Source of the DNA: an uncultured Clostridia bacterium
GTDB lineage: Bacteria > Bacillota > Clostridia > TANB77 > CAG-508
Length of the DNA: 11,145 nucleotides
Assembly (NCBI GenBank): GCA_948857205.1
Contig: CAQPRV010000063.1
Coordinates: 1-11,145, forward strand
Direction of reading: 5' to 3'
Each line of letters begins with the position of its first letter. The first letter of the stretch is position 1. Below, piece after piece: positions 6,786 to 11,145 of the stretch. The translations under genes were made by a program, and so were the position numbers. Below the pieces are notes generated by a model. The model was given only the letters and a program-made list of their open reading frames with translations. It was not told the origin of the DNA and did no database searches.

Positions 6786-7424
6786 ATGAAAGATGGAAAA
6801 ATACCTAATCCAAATACAATAAATCCTATTGCAGGATATGATAAAGAAATATATATAAAGCCAACGATAAAGAATAAAAATATTATTGTAGGAGATTTTT
6901 CATATATTGCAGATTCTGATTTTGAAAGCCATGTAACACATCACTATGAATTTAATAATGATAAATTGATTATAGGAAAGTTTTGTCAAATAGCTTCAGG
7001 AGTTGAATTTGTGATGAATGGTGCTAATCATCAAATGAATGCAGTTTCAACATTTCCATTTTATACATTAGAAGGTTGGGAGCAAGTTCCACCTACACAA
7101 AATGATTTACCTATTAAGGGAGATACTATTATTGGAAATGATGTATGGATAGGGCAAAATGTAACAATAATGCCAGGAGTTCATATTGGAGATGGAGCAA
7201 TAGTAGGTGCTAATTCTGTTGTTGCAAAAGATATTCCAGCATACCATATTGCAGTAGGAAATCCTTGTAATGTTATTAAAAAGCGATTTGATGATGAACT
7301 AATTGAGATAATAGAAAAAGTAAAGTGGTGGGATAAGAGTATAGAAGAAATAAACAATTTAATTCCTATACTAACTTCAAGTAATTTAGAAAAAGTAAAA
7401 GAAGAATTATCAAAGTTAGTATAA
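6786..7424 (+). CDS. vat: Vat-family streptogramin A O-acetyltransferase
   Basis: Left-handed beta-helix (hexapeptide repeat) acetyltransferase that inactivates streptogramin A antibiotics by acetyl-CoA-dependent O-acetylation. The 212-aa length is right for the family. Diagnostic features are KPTIKNKNIIVGDFSY (25-40), HHYEF (52-56) with Tyr54, LIIGKFCQIASG (61-72), and FVMNGANHQM (75-84), whose His82 is the catalytic base position of Vat(D). GNDVWIG (117-123) has Trp121, also conserved in Vat(D). Hexapeptide repeats span 106-158, and GNP...KKRF (158-168) and WWD (181-183) follow. MNGANH favours Vat over the related CatB/XAT chloramphenicol acetyltransferases. It has the promoter and ribosome binding site expected of a stand-alone cargo gene inside the element. 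Substrate is inferred, and a wider xenobiotic acetyltransferase role cannot be excluded. Confidence 0.85.
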   Translation: MKDGKIPNPNTINPIAGYDKEIYIKPTIKNKNIIVGDFSYIADSDFESHVTHHYEFNNDKLIIGKFCQIASGVEFVMNGANHQMNAVSTFPFYTLEGWEQVPPTQNDLPIKGDTIIGNDVWIGQNVTIMPGVHIGDGAIVGANSVVAKDIPAYHIAVGNPCNVIKKRFDDELIEIIEKVKWWDKSIEEINNLIPILTSSNLEKVKEELSKLV

Positions 7425-7589
7425 TTACAAATTACAAGTTATAAGGGTAGATGGTTAGTTAGTAATCATTTGTTTTATAATACTAGATAAAAAACTTCTA
7501 TTGGAATTGCCGAAAAAAGTATAGGTGGGAGAAAATCAAAAATATACAACCTAGTAAAAAATTATAAAAAATGAATTTTTCAAAGATAT
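7425..7589. other. Gene-free spacer
   Basis: No start-to-stop reading frame with a ribosome binding site is seen between vat and the small RNA promoter. Short open stretches near 7485-7575 could be a decayed gene tail, but they have no recognisable similarity. Confidence 0.4.
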
Positions 7590-7618
7590 TTGACATATAA
7601 TAAAAAATATAGTATACT
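7590..7618 (+). promoter_or_regulatory. Strong sigma-A promoter of antitoxin-like RNA
   Basis: Perfect TTGACA (7590-7595), an ideal 17-bp spacer and TATACT (7613-7618). It is the best promoter in the window. The start site is expected near 7625. No ribosome binding site or reading frame follows, so it drives a non-coding RNA. Confidence 0.85.
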
Positions 7619-7640
7619 ATATTTAGCTTAAGCAAGAGAA

Positions 7641-7665
7641 TAAATCGAAGAACTCGAATGTTCAC
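7641..7665 (+). repeat. Direct repeat DRa (in the small RNA)
   Basis: 25-bp copy beginning TAAATCGAA and ending TGTTCAC. It aligns with 7816-7842 at 24 identical positions, one substitution and two single-base gaps. Both copies are in the same orientation, so because the two genes are convergent the repeats make the RNAs complementary. Confidence 0.9.
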
Positions 7666-7666
7666 A

Positions 7667-7697
7667 GAGATATGTTGACCACATATCTCATTTTTTT
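7667..7697 (+). terminator. Terminator of the small RNA
   Basis: Perfect 9-bp stem GAGATATGT (7667-7675) and ACATATCTC (7681-7689), loop TGACC, then A and seven T (7691-7697). It lacks a T-tract on the other strand, so it serves + strand transcripts only. Confidence 0.9.
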
Positions 7698-7699
7698 GC

Positions 7700-7731
7700 A
7701 AAAAATAAAGGCAGTTGACCAGACTGCCTTT
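7700..7731 (-). terminator. Terminator of the toxin mRNA
   Basis: On the - strand, a perfect 9-bp stem AAAGGCAGT (7731-7723) and ACTGCCTTT (7715-7707), loop CTGGTCA, then A and six T (7705-7700). It stands back to back with the small RNA terminator, leaving two bases between the T-tracts. Its loop region TGGTCAAC is the exact complement of the small RNA loop GTTGACCA. Confidence 0.9.
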
Positions 7732-7743
7732 GATTAGTTTGCA

Positions 7744-7833
7744 CTAATCTTGAGAATTTTGGTTTTCATCATTTTTACTATTACTAAGCAATAATAAAAC
7801 AATTAATCGCCAAATTAAATCGAATGAACTCAA
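7744..7833 (-). CDS. Type I toxin-like hydrophobic peptide, 29 aa
   Basis: A TTG-started 29-residue peptide. The N-terminal half is a short hydrophobic helix, FDLIWRLIVLLLL (4-16), with one Arg; the second half is polar, SNSKNDENQNSQD (17-29). This membrane-helix-plus-polar-tail layout is that of Fst, Ldr and TxpA-class toxins, although the sequence lacks the Fst family motif and I recognise no named family. The start is fixed by AGGAGGT (7847-7841) 8 nt upstream of TTG. An in-frame GTG (7842-7840) falls inside that site and is unusable. Expression is expected to be held back by the 5' hairpin, the weak TTG start and the antisense RNA 7625-7697. Predicted mRNA runs from about 7874 to 7700. 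Membrane toxicity is inferred. Confidence 0.75.
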   Translation of the reverse strand: MSSFDLIWRLIVLLLLSNSKNDENQNSQD

Positions 7834-7842
7834 AATGTTCAC
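7816..7842 (+). repeat. Direct repeat DRb (over the toxin start)
   Basis: 27-bp partner of 7641-7665. On the toxin mRNA it spans the 3' half of the ribosome binding site, the TTG start and the first five to six codons, so pairing with the small RNA would block initiation. Confidence 0.9.
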
Positions 7843-7843
7843 C

Positions 7844-7873
7844 TCCTTTTACAAAGATTTCCTTTGAAAAGGA
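7844..7873 (-). promoter_or_regulatory. 5' hairpin of toxin mRNA covering the ribosome binding site
   Basis: On the - strand TCCTTTTCAAAG (7873-7862) pairs with CTTTG (7856-7852) and AAAAGGA (7850-7844): 12 bp with one bulged base (7851) and loop GAAAT. The 3' arm takes in the AGGA half of the ribosome binding site. With the start site near 7874 this stem forms the very 5' end of the mRNA, as in Fst RNA I, where a 5' helix limits translation and stabilises the message. Confidence 0.75.
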
Positions 7874-7880
7874 TGGCTTT

Positions 7881-7909
7881 ATTATACTTTATTTTTATTT
7901 CAGAAACAA
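7881..7909 (-). promoter_or_regulatory. Promoter of the toxin mRNA
   Basis: On the - strand TTGTTT (7909-7904), a 17-bp spacer and perfect TATAAT (7886-7881); start near 7874. Its -35 is weaker than that of the small RNA promoter, which would favour an excess of antitoxin RNA. Confidence 0.7.
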
Positions 7910-8039
7910 TAATTTTTTAATAATTTCTATAATTAATTAGCTATTAACAATATTCACATATAAGAAATAAAAAAGATAAATTTTCCAAAAAATGCAACAT
8001 CTAATTGAAAAAAATGGACTTTTATATATAGAAGGATAT

Positions 8040-8077
8040 AAAAATTTTATAAAAATGCACCATTTTATAAAATTTTT
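8040..8077. terminator. AT-rich long inverted repeat, possible two-way terminator
   Basis: AAAAATTTTATAAAA (8040-8054) and TTTTATAAAATTTTT (8063-8077) are exact inverted repeats of 15 bp, extended by ATG/CAT. T5 closes the + strand arm. It separates the toxin promoter region from the recombinase operon and is also the first of three dyads in the recombinase leader. The 130 bases before it (7910-8039) hold no gene that I can support. Confidence 0.5.
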
Positions 8078-8102
8078 GTGTTCTTATATTATAGAGGGAG
8101 GG

Positions 8103-8129
8103 ATGTATTTGAAAAATAACAAAAATTAA
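8103..8129 (+). CDS. Possible 8-codon leader peptide (MYLKNNKN)
   Basis: ATG at 8103 with a strong purine-rich ribosome binding site, GAGGGAGGG (8094-8102), directly before it; it stops after eight codons. The spacing is very short (0-3 nt), so translation is uncertain. Its position between one dyad and a terminator-like hairpin at 8163-8189, upstream of the recombinase operon, is the layout of an attenuation leader. It could instead be a decayed gene start. Confidence 0.3.
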   Translation: MYLKNNKN

Positions 8130-8162
8130 AGTATTAGAATTTTATAAAAGTGATTTTTAGAT

Positions 8163-8189
8163 AAAAAGAAATAATTGCTATTTCTTTTT
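8163..8189 (+). terminator. Terminator-like hairpin in the recombinase leader
   Basis: AAAAAGAAATA (8163-8173) and TATTTCTTTTT (8179-8189) form an exact 11-bp stem with loop ATTGC and end in five T. It lies between the possible leader peptide and the recombinase operon, so it could attenuate transcription into the operon. Confidence 0.55.
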
Positions 8190-8190
8190 G

Positions 8191-8216
8191 CATAATATTT
8201 ATAGAGAAATATTATG
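8191..8216 (+). promoter_or_regulatory. Perfect dyad directly before the operon ribosome binding site
   Basis: CATAATATTT (8191-8200) and AAATATTATG (8207-8216) are exact 10-bp inverted repeats with a 6-base spacer. The right arm ends one base before AAGGAG (8217-8222). It may be an operator for a recombinase-operon regulator, or an mRNA hairpin. Confidence 0.45.
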
Positions 8217-8231
8217 AAGGAGTTAATTTAT

Positions 8232-8447
8232 ATGCAAATTACTTCTAATGAAATATCTAATACAAAGTATATGCAAATTTATTTAACGGAAGATGAACTA
8301 AAAAAACAAGAAACAAAAGAAAAAATTGAAAAATATAAAAAAGAAAAATACCATATAGCTATTTTTATAACAGGAAAAGAGAATTATCCCGAAGTTCTCA
8401 AAAAAATAATTGCGAAACAAGTGGAATTAACAGGCAATGTATGCTAA
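8232..8447 (+). CDS. Small protein upstream of the recombinase, unknown function
   Basis: 71 aa, with no recognised domain. Residues 13-26 (YMQIYLTEDELKKQ) look like a strand and helix start, followed by a Lys/Glu helix (29-40), the strand HIAIFITG (41-48) and the helix ENYPEVLKKIIAKQVEL (50-66), suggesting a small alpha/beta fold. The start at 8232 has AAGGAG (8217-8222) 9 nt upstream; the in-frame ATG at 8214 overlaps that site and is rejected. It ends 43 bases before the recombinase start and shares its leader, so it is cotranscribed. Small genes next to serine recombinases sometimes encode directionality factors or regulators. That is only a possibility here, since no DNA-binding motif is visible. 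Confidence 0.65.
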   Translation: MQITSNEISNTKYMQIYLTEDELKKQETKEKIEKYKKEKYHIAIFITGKENYPEVLKKIIAKQVELTGNVC

Positions 8448-8490
8448 CATACAAGACATAGGCAATATCAGGTCATGTGAGGAGGAAAAA

Positions 8491-10071
8491 ATGACAGTTG
8501 TAGGATATTGTAGATTGTCCAGAGACGAGGATAAAGAAAATTACTCAAGCATAGAAGAACAAAAAAGAATCATTAAAGAATATGCTAGTACTCGTAATTG
8601 GAATATATCAGATGATGATTTCTACATAGATGACAATGTTTCGGGATATACCTTTAATAGACCTGAATTTTCAAAAATGATAGAAAAAGTAAAAGGAGGG
8701 GAAATTGATGTAGTTATAGCAAAAGACCTATCACGAATAGGAAGAAATAATGGAAAAGTTCTAGTTCTTATCGATGAATTCAAAAACATGCAAAAGAACC
8801 TAATATTAGTATCTGAAATGGGTGGAAGTTATGATGTTTTAAATGATAGAGATGATACGATTGGAATTACAACGTGGTTTAATGAAAGATATGTAAAAGA
8901 CTGTTCCAGAAAAACAAGAGATCATATGTATTCGAAACAAAAAACAGCTAGGCTAATTATGGGAAATTACTATGGTTACGAAAAAGTTTTTAAAGATGAT
9001 ATTCCTATGCTTTATATCATAGATGAACTAAAATCAGCTATTGAAACGATATTTAAATTATATGTTGAAAAGGGATATGGATTTCAAAAAATTAGTGAAA
9101 TATTAAATGTGAAATATAATTATCCAACACCATCTGCGTATTACAGAAGAAAACATTTAGAACGAGGACGAGTGTATAAGCATAAAGTTCAAGAATCTTG
9201 GACAAAAGATATGGTAAGTAATATCTTAAAAAATGAGATTTATACGGGTACTTTAATTACGCATAAAAAGCGAACCGTAAATATTAGAGGAAAGGCTGTA
9301 AAATTACCAAAAGAAGAACATTTTGTATTTGAAAATCATCATGAGCCAATTATTTCAAAAGAAATATTCAAGTTAGCCCAAGAAATAAGAAAGAAAAAGA
9401 AAGAACAAAACACTTCAGGATCCAATGCAAAAAGAGATTATTATTTTTCGGGAATGTGTCAGTGTGCAGACTGTGGTTCGGGAATGTCTGGTATAGTAAT
9501 TAAAAGAAAGGTAAAAGAAAAAGGATATGATTGTTCAAAATATAGACAATTTAGTACAAAGGCTTGTCATTGCCATGAAGTAAAAGAAAAAGACATTTTA
9601 ATTCATTTGAAAGAATTTTTGAAATTTACCAAAAAACAATATCTAAAAGAGATACAAAATATTAAAATTGAAATAAAACAAGATAAAAAAGGAGATAATA
9701 AATGTAAGCTACAAAACAAATTAAATATTGTAAACGAAGAATATAAAATGTTAGTTAGTCAAAAAATAAAAGAACTATCATCTGCAAACAATGAATTACA
9801 AAAAAAAATTATAGAAAATACATATAAAGAACTGGAAGAAGAGAAAATGAATAACATATACTATTTAAAATCATTAATTGAAAATGATGAAAAGAAAAAT
9901 GTTGAAGATAAAGTTCAGAAATTAAAAAATGCAATATATTATTTTGACGAAATTATAAATGCTAAGGTTCCCAATAGAATGATTTTGCAAATGCTCATAG
10001 ATAAAATATATATAGATAGAGCTAAAATCATTAGATTTAACTTAAAAACTGATATTGAAAAAATGATTTAA
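8491..10071 (+). CDS. Large serine recombinase (integrase of the element)
   Basis: 526-aa site-specific recombinase that would cut and rejoin the 14-bp core through a 5'-phosphoserine intermediate. The resolvase-type catalytic domain (1-150) has GYCRLSRDED (5-14) with nucleophile Ser10, NVSGYTFNRPEF (49-60) and AKDLSRIGRN (77-86) with the conserved arginines. The recombinase domain (about 155-300) includes YYGYEKV (160-166) and ILKNEIYTGTLI (245-256). A zinc ribbon has cysteines 323, 325, 328, 348, 359 and 361, and a Lys/Glu-rich coiled coil (about 365-470) follows. ATG 8491 is chosen because GAGGAGG (8479-8485) lies 5 nt upstream; an in-frame ATG at 8437 overlaps the previous gene and lacks a site. 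The length and zinc ribbon fit the TnpX/TndX-like integrases of Clostridia. The stop lies 19 bases before the right core. Confidence 0.92.
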   Translation: MTVVGYCRLSRDEDKENYSSIEEQKRIIKEYASTRNWNISDDDFYIDDNVSGYTFNRPEFSKMIEKVKGGEIDVVIAKDLSRIGRNNGKVLVLIDEFKNMQKNLILVSEMGGSYDVLNDRDDTIGITTWFNERYVKDCSRKTRDHMYSKQKTARLIMGNYYGYEKVFKDDIPMLYIIDELKSAIETIFKLYVEKGYGFQKISEILNVKYNYPTPSAYYRRKHLERGRVYKHKVQESWTKDMVSNILKNEIYTGTLITHKKRTVNIRGKAVKLPKEEHFVFENHHEPIISKEIFKLAQEIRKKKKEQNTSGSNAKRDYYFSGMCQCADCGSGMSGIVIKRKVKEKGYDCSKYRQFSTKACHCHEVKEKDILIHLKEFLKFTKKQYLKEIQNIKIEIKQDKKGDNKCKLQNKLNIVNEEYKMLVSQKIKELSSANNELQKKIIENTYKELEEEKMNNIYYLKSLIENDEKKNVEDKVQKLKNAIYYFDEIINAKVPNRMILQMLIDKIYIDRAKIIRFNLKTDIEKMI

Positions 10072-10090
10072 AACACGCCCAAAGATGTGT

Positions 10091-10104
10091 ATTTTACCCC
10101 CGTA
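10091..10104 (+). repeat. attR core (right integration core)
   Basis: ATTTTACCCCCGTA, identical to 5564-5577. In the rebuilt attP, CCAAAGAT (10079-10086) and ATCTTTGG (5586-5593) form an inverted repeat around the core, whose centre falls between the third and fourth C of the C5 run. Confidence 0.9.
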
Positions 10105-10677
10105 TGTACTACTGAAATGATTGCTTTTACAAGAGCACATACATATTTTAAACAATTAAATACAGAACTATTAGGATTAAGTGTAGATAGTAATAGTTCA
10201 CATTTGGCATGGATGTATGATATATATTGTAGAACTGGAATTAAAGTTTCATTTCCAATTATAGCAGATAGAAATGGACAAATCGCTAGAAAATATGGAA
10301 TGATATCAAATGACATTAGTAATACAGAAACTGTAAGAAATGTTTTTGTAATAGATGACAAAGGAATAGTTAGAACAATACTAATTTATCCTCTAAATAT
10401 TGGAAGATTTATCCCAGAAATAATTAGAATAGTTCAAGCCTTACAAATGGCAGATTGTACAAAAGGATCAACTGCAGCAAATTGGATGCCTGGTCAACCA
10501 GTAATAATTCCACCACCAAAAACTTTTAAAGAATTACAAGATAGAGAGAAATATATTAACCAAAATAGAAATGGAATATCATGGTACTTAACTTTCAAAG
10601 AACCAGAAGAAAAATGTATTAAAAAAATCGACTTAAAAGATAAAGACAAGGAAGAATGCCAAACTAATGATAATTAA
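10091..10677 (+). pseudogene. Peroxiredoxin, C-terminal portion, cut off from its start
   Basis: Continues the 5425 gene in frame from FTPV into CTTEMIAF, beginning with the peroxidatic Cys, then LLGLSVDSNSSHLAWM, FPIIADRNGQIARKYGM, VFVIDDKGIVRTILIYPL and the Prx6-type C-terminus with ANWMPGQPVIIPPP and WYLTFKEPEEKC. Joined to the N-terminal half it gives 241 aa, normal to slightly long for Prx6-like enzymes; the extra tail is Lys/Glu/Asp-rich. As it stands it has no promoter or ribosome binding site: a GTG at 10087 is in frame but lacks any Shine-Dalgarno, and the missing first strands make an active product unlikely. Read-through from the recombinase gene could transcribe it. No frameshift or stop has accumulated, which fits a recent or reversible insertion. 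Confidence 0.92.
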
Positions 10678-10710
10678 TAAAAATGAATACTAAATAAAAA
10701 AATATACATA

Positions 10711-10754
10711 CTAATATTATGAACGTTTAAGTAGTTCATATACTTAAATATTAG
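10711..10754 (+). promoter_or_regulatory. Structured leader with alternative stems before the DUF1540-like gene
   Basis: CTAATATT (10711-10718) pairs with AATATTAG (10747-10754), whose last two bases begin the ribosome binding site AGGAGG (10753-10758); inside it ATGAAC (10719-10724) pairs with GTTCAT (10734-10739). A competing stem TTTAAGTA (10726-10733) with TACTTAAA (10741-10748) excludes both. Such a pair of exclusive folds could gate the ribosome binding site, but AT-rich pairing by chance is possible. Confidence 0.3.
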
Positions 10755-10764
10755 GAGGTATATT

Positions 10765-10929
10765 ATGGAAAATAATCAAAAAATTAATTGTACAGTAACA
10801 AGTTGTAGATATAATAATGAGAATGAAAAGAAATGTATGCTAGAATCAATTCAGGTTGCACCAACAGTAGCAACAAAAACAAAACTTCCAGATGAGTCTA
10901 TGTGTGCAAGTTATAAGTTTGAACAATAG
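10765..10929 (+). CDS. DUF1540-like small cysteine protein
   Basis: 54-aa protein with four spaced cysteines: INCTVTSCRYN (Cys9, Cys14), KKCMLESIQV (Cys24) and SMCASYKF (Cys47). The pattern C-x4-C-x9-C-x22-C and the closing C..Y fit the DUF1540 family, small presumed metal-binding proteins common in spore-forming and other anaerobic Bacillota; their role is unknown. AGGAGG (10753-10758) lies 6 nt before the ATG. It stands alone, 87 bases after the peroxiredoxin end and outside the element, and is followed by a hairpin at 10952-10992. The gene looks intact. Confidence 0.8.
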   Translation: MENNQKINCTVTSCRYNNENEKKCMLESIQVAPTVATKTKLPDESMCASYKFEQ

Positions 10930-10951
10930 CTTTTGTAGAAAAAATTTCATG

Positions 10952-10992
10952 CGACATTAAAGGAATCTAAAAAAATAGATTTTAAAATGTCG
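10952..10992. terminator. Hairpin after the DUF1540-like gene
   Basis: CGACATT (10952-10958) pairs with AATGTCG (10986-10992), and inner AATCTA (10964-10969) pairs with TAGATT (10976-10981) around six A. TTCTTTATATATTT follows, an imperfect T-tract, so it is a probable terminator. The remaining 150 bases to the window end hold no gene that I can support on either strand. Confidence 0.5.
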
Positions 10993-11145
10993 TTCTTTAT
11001 ATATTTATTCAATAATTTTAAGTTTCGACTTTTTGTCAATTTAGTTTATACTTTTATAACTTTTTTTATTTGCATTTTAGGAATTTCGTGGCAATTTCAA
11101 TAAATTTTCACTTTTCTTCTACCGATATTATAAAATGTGTGGTAC

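Larger units (their letters stand above)
7625..7697 (+). ncRNA. Antitoxin small RNA of a type I toxin-antitoxin locus (RNA II-like)
   Basis: A roughly 73-nt transcript is predicted between the promoter at 7590-7618 and the terminator at 7667-7697. It has no coding potential. Bases 7641-7665 are complementary to the toxin mRNA from half its ribosome binding site through the start codon and first codons (mRNA 7842 to 7816): 24 Watson-Crick pairs and one G-U (G7656), with only two bulged mRNA bases. Its terminator loop GTTGACCA (7674-7681) is complementary over 8 nt to the toxin terminator loop, and UUGA there fits the U-turn pattern YUNR. The size and the two-part pairing match RNA II of the Fst/par system of plasmid pAD1. 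The gene is convergent with the toxin gene but does not overlap it. Confidence 0.8.
5564..10104 (+). mobile_element. 4.5-kb integrative (mobilisable) element, serine recombinase type
   Basis: Bounded by identical 14-bp cores (5564-5577; 10091-10104), it splits one peroxiredoxin reading frame; the excised circle would be 4527 bp. The gene order inside is HTH protein, 95-aa protein, oriT-like region, vat, toxin-antitoxin locus, 71-aa protein, large serine recombinase. The recombinase gene abuts the right core, as integrases commonly do. No relaxase, coupling protein or type IV secretion gene is present, so transfer would need a helper. No terminal inverted repeats or short target duplication of transposase type are seen. 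The boundary claim rests on the in-frame rejoining of the host gene, which is strong evidence. Confidence 0.92.

Noticed and set aside
7498..7701. 67-codon - strand frame starting inside the small RNA terminator
   Set aside because: It has no ribosome binding site, its start lies in the terminator stem, and it runs antisense through the small RNA and its promoter; hydrophobicity comes from the AT-rich composition.
7641..7842. Repeats at 7641-7665 and 7816-7842 as a CRISPR or integration repeat
   Set aside because: There are only two imperfect copies, with genes, promoters and terminators between them; antisense pairing of the two RNAs explains both copies.
8437..8490. Earlier in-frame ATG for the serine recombinase
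   Set aside because: It overlaps the end of the preceding gene, has no ribosome binding site, and would add 18 residues before the usual N-terminal strand leading to Ser10; ATG 8491 has GAGGAGG.
10087..10089. GTG as a true start of a shortened peroxiredoxin
   Set aside because: There is no Shine-Dalgarno upstream and the thioredoxin-fold start is missing; the reading frame is explained by the split host gene.
5564..10104. Element as an insertion sequence or composite transposon
   Set aside because: No DDE transposase, no terminal inverted repeats; a serine recombinase and a 14-bp shared core that rebuilds the host gene indicate site-specific integration.
10068..10361. - strand frame over the peroxiredoxin C-terminal half
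   Set aside because: Shadow of a clearly recognised peroxiredoxin frame; no initiation signals.
11000..11145. Possible gene entering from the right edge on the - strand
   Set aside because: All three - strand frames meet stops within about 16 codons of the edge and no + strand start with a ribosome binding site is present.

Overview
The window is very AT-rich and uses A/T-ending codons, AGA arginine codons and strong AGGAGG-type ribosome binding sites. Together with a DUF1540-type Cys protein and a Prx6-type peroxiredoxin, this points to a low-GC anaerobic Bacillota, most likely a Clostridia-class gut commensal. No species is claimed.

Layout: 1-237 is a leader with possible RNA structure and a promoter. 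238-5270 is a chromosomal stretch on the + strand: group III-like 6-phosphofructokinase, a multi-pass membrane protein of unknown function, a NagZ-type glycoside hydrolase family 3 enzyme, and a divergent DnaB-family helicase. A strong stem terminator (5291-5355) separates these from a peroxiredoxin gene starting at 5425.

That peroxiredoxin gene is cut in two by a 4.5-kb integrative element. Its two halves (5425-5577 and 10091-10677) join in frame across an identical 14-bp core, ATTTTACCCCCGTA, at 5564-5577 and 10091-10104. The cut falls directly before the peroxidatic cysteine (HPGDFTPV | CTTE), so integration should inactivate the enzyme and precise excision should rebuild a 241-aa protein.

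Between the cores the element carries, in order: a small helix-turn-helix replication/regulator-like protein, a 95-aa charged protein under a perfect 10-bp dyad, an oriT-like region with a MOBP-type nick motif but no relaxase, a Vat-family streptogramin A acetyltransferase, a compact convergent locus that looks like a type I toxin-antitoxin system, and an operon of a 71-aa protein and a large serine recombinase that ends against the right core. The recombinase is the likely integrase; the oriT would let the element be mobilised in trans; vat gives a selectable advantage; the toxin-antitoxin locus would penalise loss.

The most notable feature is the toxin-antitoxin locus (7590-7909). A 29-codon TTG-started hydrophobic peptide with its own promoter and terminator lies on the - strand. 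It converges on a roughly 73-nt RNA on the + strand with a near-perfect sigma-A promoter and terminator. The two transcripts share no DNA, but direct repeats make the small RNA complementary to the toxin start region (24 Watson-Crick pairs plus one G-U) and make the two terminator loops complementary over 8 nt. The toxin mRNA begins with a 12-bp hairpin that occupies part of its ribosome binding site. This is the logic of the plasmid Fst/par system, but with an unfamiliar peptide and two separate terminators instead of a shared one.

Downstream of the element are a DUF1540-like small protein with a structured leader (10711-10929) and a hairpin at 10952-10992. No gene is visible in the last 150 bases.
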